DNA from: an uncultured Lachnospiraceae bacterium
GTDB taxonomy: Bacteria; Bacillota; Clostridia; Lachnospirales; Lachnospiraceae
Reading direction: 5' to 3'
NCBI GenBank assembly: GCA_910588215.1
Contig: CAJUQJ010000003.1
Span: 62,001 to 126,000, forward strand
DNA: 64,000 nt
Positions within the stretch are counted from its first letter, which is position 1. Each line of letters begins with the position of its first letter. The translations under genes were made by a program, and so were the position numbers. Under the pieces are notes generated by a model. It did not search any database and had not been told where the DNA came from. It was given only the letters and a program-made list of their open reading frames with translations. Shown piece by piece: positions 44,678 through 53,583 of this stretch.

Positions 44678-46018
44678 TCAATCTATTTCCGCTTTATATA
44701 TTTCCACTGAAAAATCTTTCTCCGGAAGGTCCTCATAAACAAAATAAACAGCTCCCATTTCATCCGCCAAAAAAGTAACATTCTTACGCTGCAGTTCTTT
44801 TGGCATATTCAAAAGCGATTCCTCTGCTCCGCCATTTCTTACTATTGTATGAAAAATGTTATAAAAGCTGTCTACAGAATAAAAAGAGTCTTCACCATCT
44901 GCCAGCATCCGAAATCCATGACTTCTTACCCGATACCTTTCTTCTTCTCCCGTCTCTATATTATGCACGTAAATGACATACTGCCCGTCCTTTTCACCCT
45001 GACCGCTTTGAATCAGGAGATGCCCTGTGGTCACGAAACCATACCCCTTATTTTCCCAAGGAATTTCGATAACGCTCCTATCCGATTTTACAACCTGAAA
45101 AGAAAGACCTGTCTCTCTCTCCACCAGGTATGTAAAAAAATTCTTTCCGCCGGATATTCCATTGGATGTATATTCAGCATCTTGATTCCATTCTACTGCT
45201 TCCACCGTTTTCAACATTCCATTCTCTACAGTAAAACATTCAAAACTGCTTTGTCCGCCTTCCGCTTCCTTTTCACAGATTCCCGCCACCTGGTTTCCAA
45301 AGTGTACCAGCCATGAGCTCCCCCAGCCTGCTTCCAGAGTGCTTGTTTCCTTTTTCAGGACCGTAAACTTCTCCGTGCCATTTTTTAGGTAACGCAGTTC
45401 CCATTTTTCACCCTTGCAGTCGTTCACATCAGCACAGCTCAAACAGATTCCTCCATCATCATCCAATACTGCCGAGAACAGATATTCTTGCTTCATATCA
45501 ATTGTTCGTTCTATTTCATGGGTATTCATATTCCATACAAGAATCTCGTCTGTCAATGCAAAAGCATAACTTTCGTTCCAATGCCAAACGTAACATAATA
45601 TGCGGAAATTCCTGATATCACAGACCGTGACAAATTGATCGTCACGCAGTTCTACTTCAAAAGGAACCTTCTCTAATCGTACGGATCTGTTACCTTCTTC
45701 ACTCTTTCGTAATTCATAAGTAATAATGCTAATCGGTAAATTTCCATTTTCATCTGCGCTTATTTGTTCATCTCTTGCCATTTGTTGGATGGTATCCGGA
45801 TCTGTAATCTTATTAACAATTTCAAGTCCATTTACCCTTGCTTCAAACATTTCTTCCGGAGTAACCTGGTCTAACATATTTCTTTTTACACTGCTATGAT
45901 ATTCCTCCGAAGCCAATGCCTCTATCGAACCCTCAGCAGCGCATACAGTAATTGAACCACACGCAATTACAGCTGCTAATACAAAAGAAATCGCCTTTTT
46001 TAAATAATGTTTTATCAC
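44678..46018 (-). CDS. Secreted protein of unknown function
   Basis: About 446 residues starting at a GTG eight bases after AAGGAGGA. The N-terminus has Lys residues, a hydrophobic stretch (AISFVLAAVIACGSITV) and a likely signal peptidase site near CAAEG; the Cys context is a poor lipobox. The mature part is acidic and made of short repeating strands (EILVWNMNTHEIERTI, YVIYVHNIETGEEERY), which suggests a beta-propeller. No family is recognised. It is clearly AT-richer than the glycan genes around it and transcribed away from the IS110 remnant, suggesting separate acquisition. Confidence 0.7.
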   Translation of the reverse strand: MIKHYLKKAISFVLAAVIACGSITVCAAEGSIEALASEEYHSSVKRNMLDQVTPEEMFEARVNGLEIVNKITDPDTIQQMARDEQISADENGNLPISIITYELRKSEEGNRSVRLEKVPFEVELRDDQFVTVCDIRNFRILCYVWHWNESYAFALTDEILVWNMNTHEIERTIDMKQEYLFSAVLDDDGGICLSCADVNDCKGEKWELRYLKNGTEKFTVLKKETSTLEAGWGSSWLVHFGNQVAGICEKEAEGGQSSFECFTVENGMLKTVEAVEWNQDAEYTSNGISGGKNFFTYLVERETGLSFQVVKSDRSVIEIPWENKGYGFVTTGHLLIQSGQGEKDGQYVIYVHNIETGEEERYRVRSHGFRMLADGEDSFYSVDSFYNIFHTIVRNGGAEESLLNMPKELQRKNVTFLADEMGAVYFVYEDLPEKDFSVEIYKAEID

Positions 46019-46084
46019 AAAAAATTCCTCCTTATCCAAAACTACATTAACTTTTTACCATTTTGTTCTGTTATTTATCAAAAA

Positions 46085-46450
46085 AACATCTCCTAGTATA
46101 ATAATGGTGTAGTCAATAAGACTACTTGGTTAATAAGTTTCTATCAATCAGATAACAGAAGAAGGTGTTCTTCCTTCATCAGATGTTATCCTAAATTATT
46201 ATCATGTCTGACGGTTCCTGATAGACACCAGATAAAACATAAGGTATTATCCTTTAGGATAGGACAAAGAATGTTCATCTCCTTGGGAAGCCGCTTCTGT
46301 GGCTGATACCTACAAGAAAGTCAATTAGTCCATCCGACAGGGTTTTATGTTTTAGCTGGTTGGGAGCCGGAAGGCTATACCCGTATAACACGCTAGGTTG
46401 TGTACCTGCCAGACTGGAAATGGATTCCTATCAGAAAGGAGCTTTTGCTC
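46085..46450 (+). ncRNA. Candidate IS110 bridge RNA region
   Basis: IS110 elements of the IS621 type carry a long non-coding left end that is transcribed into a bispecific bridge RNA. Here about 365 bases precede the transposase ATG with no reading frame. Visible stems are GATAAC/GTTATC enclosing GAAGG/CCTTC (46151-46190) and TATCC/GGATA (46248-46261). Donor and target loops were not assigned. The ATG follows GAAAGGAGC. Confidence 0.45.
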
Positions 46451-47296
46451 ATGTCAAACAAAGTTATTTTTAATCTTGATGAATTATTCATCTCTGTTGG
46501 TATTGATGTTGGCGCTGACTTCTCATGGATGTCTGTCGCACTTCCAAACCAACAGTTTGTAGGAAAACCTTTTAAAATCCTACACAATAGCATGAATTCC
46601 CTTACAGCCGCTGTTTCTAAAATAAAAGAAGCAGAAGAGCTGTATTCTTTGGAAAGTCGCATTTTCCTCGAATCCACGGGAATTTATCATTACCCACTCT
46701 TCTGCTATCTTCGTGATAAGGGTTTTAACTGCTACGTTATTAATCCTATCATCACTAAGAATAGCACAAATATCAATATACGAAAAGTACATAATGACCG
46801 TTTTGATTCTAAAAAAGCTGCTTTGGTTGGTTTGAAACCTGATTTAAAGGTTTCCCTTATGCCGTCTGATCTTGCCTTAAACTGTCGCAATTTATGCCGT
46901 GAATACTACGATTTAGTGGATAACCGCAGCGCTTACGTGAACAAGCTCCAGGGTGAACTGCGTATGGCATTTCCACAGTATCTTGGCATTTTCTCCAAGG
47001 TTACAACCAATACATCCCTTACCTTATTGGAGGCATATACATCCCCGTCTGCCTTTATTGAAGCAGACAGACAAGAGATTATTGATATCATCAAATCAAC
47101 TGCCCGTTTTGGACTTACCTATGCCCAAGACAAGTATAATGCCATCATCAAGGCTGCCAATGAGGCGGATGAGTTCGGTTACATCATTGACAGCAACATC
47201 AAGCGGATCCGGCTCTATATCAATTTGCGCGAATCATATAATAAGACCAACGGGGTGAAAAGTCAGACACATGCCGGGAGCCGATGCCTGTCATGA
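46451..47296 (+). pseudogene. Truncated IS110-family transposase
   Basis: 281 residues. The RuvC-like DEDD domain is complete in outline: SVGIDVGADFSWMSVAL (first Asp), FLESTGIYHYPL (Glu) and NDRFDSKKAA (two Asp), followed by the helical region to LYINLRESYN. Full-length members have about 400 residues, with a C-terminal Transposase_20 domain that carries the catalytic Ser. That domain is replaced by about 12 unrelated codons, so the enzyme is inactive. It lies between the secreted-protein gene and an orphan BlaI gene whose usual partner is missing. Confidence 0.88.
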
Positions 47297-47342
47297 CTGT
47301 CCCTGACAAAGACATTACCATCAGATATCCCATCGTCTCTCC

Positions 47343-47705
47343 TTACTTGTTTTCCAGAATTTTGAGCAACGCCTGCGCTTCCTCCTCATCAATCCCATTC
47401 TTCTCGGTAAAGGCAGCCACGAAATTACTCAACTTACCGCCATACATATGGTCAATCTCCTCTTTCATCCGCATCAGGTTGTACTCTTCCCTGCCATATA
47501 CGGCTTTGACCATCCTTCTTTCTCTTACGACCAATCCCTTTTCTTCCAGGTTTACCAGGAAAGTATTGAGCGTCTGCCGCTTCCACTCCTTTCCCTCTTC
47601 CTCAAATAGCGTCAGCAGCTGAGACTGTCTGATGCTTTCCTTCTGATCCCAAAGCTTTTCCATCACTTCTCGTTCCGCATTGGTAACACTGAAAATGCTT
47701 TTCAT
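47343..47705 (-). CDS. BlaI/MecI/CopY-family repressor
   Basis: 120 residues. A winged-helix domain (VTNAEREVMEKLWDQKESIR, then TLNTFLVNLEEKGLVVRERR) is followed by a dimerisation tail with HMYGGKLSNFVAAF. Such repressors normally control a beta-lactamase or transporter and are cut by a BlaR1-type sensor protease encoded downstream. No BlaR1 follows here; the truncated IS110 lies where it would be. The ATG at 47705 has GGAGAGGTG just upstream. Its own promoter and a dyad operator lie immediately before it, pointing to self-repression. Confidence 0.88.
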   Translation of the reverse strand: MKSIFSVTNAEREVMEKLWDQKESIRQSQLLTLFEEEGKEWKRQTLNTFLVNLEEKGLVVRERRMVKAVYGREEYNLMRMKEEIDHMYGGKLSNFVAAFTEKNGIDEEEAQALLKILENK

Positions 47706-47728
47706 TTGCACCTCTCCTTTTTCTAATT

Positions 47729-47780
47729 GACTATTATCATTAGTCGTTATAAGTATATAATGCTGACGTAATGCTGTCAA
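47729..47780 (-). promoter_or_regulatory. BlaI promoter with overlapping dyad operator
   Basis: TTGACA and TATACT with 17 bases between them (47752-47780), close to perfect consensus. Downstream at the expected start point is GACTA-7-TAGTC (47729-47745), a perfect dyad of the size bound by BlaI-type dimers. Confidence 0.8.
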
Positions 47781-47815
47781 TCATCATTCCTTTGAAAAAT
47801 CCCAGATAAAAAATA

Positions 47816-48012
47816 TCCACCTGTGCGGTTGCAATCCAATGACCAGTCTGCATGCCATTTATGGCAATGCAGGCAAGGCATTGGATTAGCAACCCACTTC
47901 CAAATGAGCAAAATGCGGATGCGCAAGCAGACGCAAAAGCGCGTAAGCGCGGGTTTTGTGAATGTGGAAGTCGGGTTGGATGCTCCTTGGAGCGTCCAAT
48001 CGTACAGGTGGA
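47816..48012. repeat. TCCACCTGTGCGGTTG element, full copy of about 197 bp
   Basis: Left end TCCACCTGTGCGGTTG, right end CGTACAGGTGGA, flanked by A-rich runs. The left part shares TGCATGCCATTTATGGCA with the 90-bp element at 1699-1788, and the right part matches 44385-44432. It carries no reading frame and looks like a small non-autonomous element. Confidence 0.75.
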
Positions 48013-48120
48013 AAAATATTCAGTTTTTATTTCATTTTTGATTACTTTATTTCTTTATCTAGAACTTTATAATCATTTATGGTATGTTAACATCAGAACT
48101 AATGAACAGGTGGCTAATGA

Positions 48121-48216
48121 ATGGGATGGAAACTCCAATGTAAAGCTCCTGACGGCCAATCTGTTACCTTGACAATTGACGATATTAAAAAGCCTGCTGC
48201 CGGCTCTGGAGAATAA
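48121..48216 (+). CDS. Possible 31-residue small protein
   Basis: ATG at 48121 with AGGTGG seven bases upstream; reads MGWKLQCKAPDGQSVTL and ends KKPAAGSGE. It ends 43 bases before the Uma2 gene on the same strand. The sequence looks like the conserved tail of a larger protein, so it may be a remnant. No family is recognised. The rest of the gap 47706-48259 holds the repeat and AT-rich sequence. Confidence 0.3.
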   Translation: MGWKLQCKAPDGQSVTLTIDDIKKPAAGSGE

Positions 48217-48259
48217 GCAGCACCAAACCACATACAATAACCAAGAAAGGAATGTTACT

Positions 48260-48820
48260 ATGTCACCACCACTGGCACAAGAAAAGCTTTATACCATCGA
48301 CGATATCTACAGTTTGCCGGAGGGCAGCAGAGCCGAACTGGTTGACGGCCAGATATACTATATGGCTCCGCCCAATCGCAGGCATCAGGCAATAGCGCGG
48401 GAACTTTTTTCTTCCATAAACTCTTATATTAAATCCAAAAACAGTTCCTGCGAGCCCTTTTTTGCTCCCTTTGCTGTATTTCTGAATAAAGATGACACAA
48501 ACTATGTAGAGCCAGACATCAGTGTGATCTGTGATCCCGACAAGCTTAACGACAAAGGATGCACTGGAGCACCGGACTGGATCATAGAGATTGTATCTCC
48601 CGGCAGCAGGCGTATGGACTATTTCACAAAACTCTTTAAATACCGCACTGCAGGCGTTAGAGAATATTGGATCGTTGACCCGGAGAAGAACCGTATCCTT
48701 GTTTACAACTTTGAATCAGAGGATACCGGAGATTATACCTTTGCTGATTCTGTAAAAGCTGGCATCTACGATGATCTGATCATCAACTTCTCAAATATGG
48801 CTGACCTGTTGAATATTTGA
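48260..48820 (+). CDS. Uma2-family (DUF820) PD-(D/E)XK nuclease-like protein
   Basis: 186 residues. The Uma2 pattern is complete: YTIDDIYSLPEGSRAELVDG with the first Glu, MAPPNRRHQAI, YVEPDISVICD with the Asp, and PDWIIEIVSPGSRRMDYFTKL with the E-x-V and Lys of the PD-(D/E)XK core. Homologues are common in cyanobacteria and clostridia and their targets are unknown. The ATG at 48260 has AAAGG nine bases upstream. It lies in the AT-rich island with the IS110 remnant, so it is probably an accessory gene. Confidence 0.88.
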   Translation: MSPPLAQEKLYTIDDIYSLPEGSRAELVDGQIYYMAPPNRRHQAIARELFSSINSYIKSKNSSCEPFFAPFAVFLNKDDTNYVEPDISVICDPDKLNDKGCTGAPDWIIEIVSPGSRRMDYFTKLFKYRTAGVREYWIVDPEKNRILVYNFESEDTGDYTFADSVKAGIYDDLIINFSNMADLLNI

Positions 48821-48930
48821 CCAGATTGCTTTCAGGCAAATACTTTAGTATTATACTAAGCGTCAGACAGATCTGCCGTGAGCATAACAGTGAAGTATCC
48901 TGAAAATGGTCTGATATAAGGGAGGTAACA

Positions 48931-50193
48931 ATGACTGACATTTACTTTAGAACAGACGGAAACAGCAAGATCGCGACCGGACACCTTGTAAGATGTCTCG
49001 CCATCGCGCGCGCCTGCGTGAAGATAGGCGCATATGTTAAATTTATCGTATCCGATAAGGAAAGTCTTACGCTTCTGGAAGAACGCTTTACCGCACCCCG
49101 GGAATTCGCAGTCTTCTGTCTGGAACGCAGCTACCGGGAATTGGACTCGGAGATCCCCGCCCTGCTCTCCTGTCTTGCCTCGGATATGCCCGCAGAGAAC
49201 GACCGTCCTGCCGGAGATGGCTCCCACGTCTCCCACAACATGCCATGGCTTTTCATAGATTCCTATTCTGCCACTACGTCCTATTTCGTGGCCCTTCGGC
49301 GCTATTTCAAAACGGCTTATCTGGACGATCTGCGCAGTTTCGACTGCGCCGTGGACCTGGTGGTCAATTATGATACCAGTAAAGACTGCGCCGCTTATGA
49401 CAATGCCGGCCGCAAGCTGCTGGGAATACAGTATACGCCGCTTCGGGAACAGTTCCTCTCACCTGCCTATCAAGTCCGCCGCAAAGCCGAGCATGTGCTG
49501 TTATCGACAGGCGGCACCGATCCTTATCGCGTGGCGGAAGGGCTGCTGCAGATGATCTACGACGATCCGTCCGACATCTTCGCTCCGTCGCAGAATATCG
49601 CTCACGGCCGCCAGGATCACTGCGCTGTACAGGATGGGCCTTTACAGGATATATCTTTACAACAGCTGTCCACGCAGGACAAGTCCGTGCTGCAATCCAT
49701 GCATTATCATATCCTGACCAGCAGAGCAAACACACGCTATGCGGCTTTGGCTGCCCTTGCGCAGACCCATCCTTTTCTCCACGTTCATACCAATGTAAGT
49801 AATGTGGCGGCTTTGATGGCTTCCTGCGATCTGGCTGTCTCCGCCGGCGGCACTACCCTGTGCGAGCTATGTGCTGTCGGCGTCCCCACCGTCAGTTATC
49901 TTATGGCCGAGAACCAACGCGTCGCCACAGAAGCTTACGCAAAGGAATGCCTGATCCCCTGCGCCGGCGACATCCGTCCTGCGGCCGCTGCCGGCCACAC
50001 CGGACAGCCTGCCGATGCATCCGCAGCTTCTGCCTGCCCGTCCACCCTGCGCCATATTGCTTCGTTTCTCATCAGGATGGCACATGATCATCCGGCCCGC
50101 GCTGCTGTCTCCGCCGCTATGAGAAGTTACCTGGACGGCACCGGCGCCCGCCAGATCGCAGAAGCCCTTATGGCAGAGCATCCTTGTCCATAG
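48931..50193 (+). CDS. pseG: UDP-2,4-diacetamido-2,4,6-trideoxy-altropyranose hydrolase PseG
   Basis: 420 residues, longer than the usual 270-360. The start IYFRTDGNSKIATGHLVRCL contains the catalytic His of PseG in TGHLVR. The donor-binding half has LLSTGGTDPY and CDLAVSAGGTTLCELCAVGVP. It removes UDP from the pseudaminic acid precursor before PseI acts. Extra length comes from three linker-like segments: about residues 86-100, a Gln/Asp/His-rich stretch at about 215-245, and an Ala-rich one at about 350-370. GGGAGG precedes the ATG. It is separated from PseI by 9 kb that includes the IS110 remnant. Confidence 0.9.
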   Translation: MTDIYFRTDGNSKIATGHLVRCLAIARACVKIGAYVKFIVSDKESLTLLEERFTAPREFAVFCLERSYRELDSEIPALLSCLASDMPAENDRPAGDGSHVSHNMPWLFIDSYSATTSYFVALRRYFKTAYLDDLRSFDCAVDLVVNYDTSKDCAAYDNAGRKLLGIQYTPLREQFLSPAYQVRRKAEHVLLSTGGTDPYRVAEGLLQMIYDDPSDIFAPSQNIAHGRQDHCAVQDGPLQDISLQQLSTQDKSVLQSMHYHILTSRANTRYAALAALAQTHPFLHVHTNVSNVAALMASCDLAVSAGGTTLCELCAVGVPTVSYLMAENQRVATEAYAKECLIPCAGDIRPAAAAGHTGQPADASAASACPSTLRHIASFLIRMAHDHPARAAVSAAMRSYLDGTGARQIAEALMAEHPCP

Positions 50194-50206
50194 TGCAACG
50201 CCGTAT

Positions 50207-52450
50207 TCATTCTCCGGCGGCCGGCACATACTGCCGCCGGTTCCTGTGTCTGCGCCATAGCCACCATCCGATGGCCGCAACCGTCAACGCAGAAACCAGA
50301 TTGGCCGCCATGAAGAGCGGCACTCTTCCGTAGCGCACATATACCGTATGCCGTACGCCGTCCCCGATGGCCGCGATCCTGATCCGGCCACCCTCTCCGC
50401 GGGTGATCTCCAGCCGGCTTTTGTTCTCATCATATGCCCGATAACCCAGATAGTTCTGGATCGGCAGTTCGATATAGCAGTCATCTTCTACGGCATTGTA
50501 AGCCACCGCCGCTTTGGTCCCCTTTTTCTCATAATTATGTACTGTCACGCCGTAGGGGTCGGAGACGATCACATCCGTGACCAGCCTGTCGTCAGAGACG
50601 CCGTTCAGACGCCACTCATGGGGATAAAATAGTCCGATATTAGCCGCCATCTTGCTCTCATGCCCTTTGGAGGCCACTGCTTCCACATCATCATAAGGCA
50701 TATGGCTGTTATCCGTAGGTACAGACAGGATCACCAGCAGATTCAGGCCCACCAGCAGCGTAAAGATATGATTCCGGTAGGGCCGCAATAGTTCTGACTT
50801 GGCCAGGCCGATCACACCCACGAACATGAAACATGCCGAGGCCGGTCCCAGAAAGCGCCATGGAAACTGTATCATCGTCACGATATTCTCAAACAGACCA
50901 TTGGCCAGCAGCGTCCGGTTCGGGAAGTAGCCGGTGATCATATAGGTAAACACACATCCCGATGCCAGTAAATACAGCATATAGTTGTCCATGTCCGACC
51001 TTTTCTCCCGGCTTTCACACAGAAGCCGCATCACACCGATCCCCACACAGCCAAACAGCGCCAGCCCCAGGGAAAAATACTGCTTATTATACAGGCTGAT
51101 ACTGTGCGTCAGATTGGAAGGATTGATGGACTGCTCGAAGTAGCCGCTCCAACGAAGCACTTCCGTACTCAGCTCTCCTTTAAAGTAGAATACCAGGAAA
51201 GGAACCAGGTACCAGAAATTTAAGAGCAGCGTCATAGCGGCCGCTTTGCCAATCTCGACATATCTTTTTTCTTTCACAATGCGCACACACCACACAAGCG
51301 CGGTCACTGCACTGAATGTTACCACAAATACTGCGCTTAAGATATGGCTCTGCAGCATACCGCTGACGCCGATCACCAGATAATACCAACGCTTCCGCTC
51401 TCCGAGGATCACGTGGTATAGGCCGGCGATCGCCAGCGGCCAGAAGATCAGAGCCAGCGTCTCTCCCAGATCGCCTCTGGAGAAAATATTGGTGAACCGG
51501 TACGGCATAAGCGTATACAGCACCACCGCCAGTATCACGCTTCTTCTGGATCTGCACATGGACTTCACCGCCACGTAAGCGCTGATCCCCGAGGACAGAT
51601 TGGCCAAAAATATCAGTACCTTATAAGAAAGAGCCAGCGAGACACGGCAGATCCTTAAGAATGCCCCGATATAGAGGAACAGATACGGATACATGGCATT
51701 CATATATCCATTACCCCTCAGCCCGTCCGGCAGGATATTGACCGGAAACTGCCCGTCCAGAATCCCATCCTTCAATCCTTCCAGGCGCGCCAGATGATAG
51801 CACAAGTCGTCGCCGTTATAGAGATAAGTCTGCATCATAGGTGTGGTCGCCAGAAGCGCCACTCCCAGAATAACGCTGTAATCTACAATCTGCTCCTTTG
51901 TGAGCCGCCTGCCTTCCTTCTGCAGATACCACCATGCGGCAAGGCTTCCCAGCAGAAAAAGCGCCATAAAAAAATAGGTGTCCGTATAGAACAGCGTATG
52001 AGGCACTAGCTGCAGTTCCTGGACCACCAGTTCCCCTTTGCCGCTGTAGTTGATCTTAAACTGCAGCTGTTTGGCATCTTTGGACAAAGTGAACTCTGCA
52101 GTCATCTCCTTCTCAGACGGGTCGATCGTCCATCCCGCTATCTTTCTGCCCTGTTCCCACAATTCCAGCGCGGAATCCCCCTCCTCCGCACGATATCGGA
52201 GTTTGGCGGTGTAGCTGCCTCTGTTCATCACATACTGCAGGGTGTTTGCCACTGTACCGTTTCTGGCCACCGCATCCCGGAGCACAAGCGCATACTCCGA
52301 ATCGATCACGCCCACCGAGTACTGCATCTCAGACCCCTTATAAACTAACGGGCTGCGCCCCTCATTTCCCAGCCAGATCAACAGGGTGATCAAACACACC
52401 GTCACGATATAGACTACTTTGCTCTTCCATGATAGTTCTCTTGTCTCCAT
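50207..52450 (-). CDS. Large polytopic membrane protein, GT-C-type candidate
   Basis: 747 residues. One N-terminal helix, an extracytoplasmic domain to about residue 150, then about 12 helices and another extracytoplasmic segment before the last helix. The loop TYLYNGDDLCYHLARLEGL has the acidic pair and His expected for a GT-C active site, followed by FPVNILPDGLRGNGY. Similar giant proteins lie in many firmicute glycan loci without assigned function. It converges on PseG with 13 bases between the stops. AAGAGGAAC precedes the ATG. Confidence 0.6.
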   Translation of the reverse strand: METRELSWKSKVVYIVTVCLITLLIWLGNEGRSPLVYKGSEMQYSVGVIDSEYALVLRDAVARNGTVANTLQYVMNRGSYTAKLRYRAEEGDSALELWEQGRKIAGWTIDPSEKEMTAEFTLSKDAKQLQFKINYSGKGELVVQELQLVPHTLFYTDTYFFMALFLLGSLAAWWYLQKEGRRLTKEQIVDYSVILGVALLATTPMMQTYLYNGDDLCYHLARLEGLKDGILDGQFPVNILPDGLRGNGYMNAMYPYLFLYIGAFLRICRVSLALSYKVLIFLANLSSGISAYVAVKSMCRSRRSVILAVVLYTLMPYRFTNIFSRGDLGETLALIFWPLAIAGLYHVILGERKRWYYLVIGVSGMLQSHILSAVFVVTFSAVTALVWCVRIVKEKRYVEIGKAAAMTLLLNFWYLVPFLVFYFKGELSTEVLRWSGYFEQSINPSNLTHSISLYNKQYFSLGLALFGCVGIGVMRLLCESREKRSDMDNYMLYLLASGCVFTYMITGYFPNRTLLANGLFENIVTMIQFPWRFLGPASACFMFVGVIGLAKSELLRPYRNHIFTLLVGLNLLVILSVPTDNSHMPYDDVEAVASKGHESKMAANIGLFYPHEWRLNGVSDDRLVTDVIVSDPYGVTVHNYEKKGTKAAVAYNAVEDDCYIELPIQNYLGYRAYDENKSRLEITRGEGGRIRIAAIGDGVRHTVYVRYGRVPLFMAANLVSALTVAAIGWWLWRRHRNRRQYVPAAGE

Positions 52451-52545
52451 GAATGTTCCTCTTAAAATCCCACATTTTTACAGTAATTTAACTCCTGGCT
52501 TCCTGAACATAACCGACCCGCCGTTAAGAAGTATCCCGCCGCTGC

Positions 52546-53580
52546 TTACGCTTTTCCACGCAGCCTTTTTCGCAGGCCGCGATATCCCCACAAGAGCTTA
52601 TAATATATGATGAATCGAATTGTTGACGCCATCTGCATCCGCACCAGCTTCTTCTCCTCAGCTCCCATGCGCTCCCGATAGTATATGTTCTCCTGGAAAT
52701 CCGGAAAAGCTGCCCGCATCTCCTGTCCAAGCTTCTTCACAAACCCGTACCGCACCGGACATACCCCCTGCATGTAGGTAAAAAGCGTATTGACATAAAA
52801 AAGTGTTGTAAAACAAAATTCCAGTTCCGCACGGTATTGCTCCAGATACCCATATGTTTCCGCTTCCCGCAGCATGATGCGCCCCGCTTCCATACGATCC
52901 TCGCATCTGCGCGTCGTGATCGTATGCACCGTGGATGTGTCATGCTGGTAATAGTAATACAACGGTTCTTCGATATATTCAAAATGCCGGGCGCGCAGCA
53001 TCCAGGAATTGGCCAGCGCATTGTCCTCATAAAAGATTCCGGTCGGAAAACGGCTCGGATGATCGATCACGATCTCCCTGCGGTACACCTTCACCACAAG
53101 GCTGCCGCCGTCCAGGATCAGAGACCGGTACTTCTCCTCATTCAGTATCCCTGTCTGCTCCGGCCTGTTATTGTGCACCACTTGCCCGATCTTCATGCTG
53201 TGTTCCCCAGTCATATGATAGTCACAGCCTACCATATCAGCACCGGTCTCTTCACCCTTCCCGATCAGGCGTTCATAGAAATCCGGCGTGATCCAGTCAT
53301 CGCTGTCAATAAAACCGATCCATTCCCCCTGCGCTGCCGCCATACCGATATTCTTGGCGCCGCCCTGTTTCTGGTTGACTTCTGAATGAATGGCGCGGAA
53401 TTTCTCCGGATAACGCTTCTGGTAATCCTGCAGGATCTCCCAGGAATTATCAGTAGAGCAATCGTCCACCGCGATGATCTCATAATCCGTTATCGTCTGC
53501 GCCACCAGAGAATGCAGACAGTATTCTAATTTTCCGTCGGCCGCCATATTGTAGACGGGCACGATGATCGATAGTTTCAT
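52546..53580 (-). CDS. GT2-family glycosyltransferase
   Basis: 344 residues. The GT-A domain opens MKLSIIVPVYNMAADGKLEY and has VDDCSTDNSWEIL, GAKNIGMAAAQGEWIGFIDSDDW with the DxD-type metal site, and a helical C-terminal tail. No membrane segment is evident, so it is a cytoplasmic inverting transferase that extends the lipid-linked glycan. Donor unknown; its position directly after PseC makes a sugar of this pathway possible. It is separated from PseC by a 70-base repeat element that fills the whole gap. Confidence 0.87.
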   Translation of the reverse strand: MKLSIIVPVYNMAADGKLEYCLHSLVAQTITDYEIIAVDDCSTDNSWEILQDYQKRYPEKFRAIHSEVNQKQGGAKNIGMAAAQGEWIGFIDSDDWITPDFYERLIGKGEETGADMVGCDYHMTGEHSMKIGQVVHNNRPEQTGILNEEKYRSLILDGGSLVVKVYRREIVIDHPSRFPTGIFYEDNALANSWMLRARHFEYIEEPLYYYYQHDTSTVHTITTRRCEDRMEAGRIMLREAETYGYLEQYRAELEFCFTTLFYVNTLFTYMQGVCPVRYGFVKKLGQEMRAAFPDFQENIYYRERMGAEEKKLVRMQMASTIRFIIYYKLLWGYRGLRKRLRGKA

Positions 53581-53583
53581 TTA

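Larger units (their letters stand above)
46085..47296 (+). mobile_element. IS110-family insertion element, right part missing
   Basis: The non-coding left region and the catalytic half of the transposase are present. The second transposase domain and the right end are absent, and the sequence changes abruptly at about 47255. The left boundary is estimated from the end of the neighbouring gene's promoter region. Confidence 0.7.

Noticed and set aside
48121..48216. Antitoxin partner for the Uma2 nuclease
   Set aside because: The 31-residue frame has no DNA-binding or antitoxin pattern, and Uma2 proteins are not known to need one.
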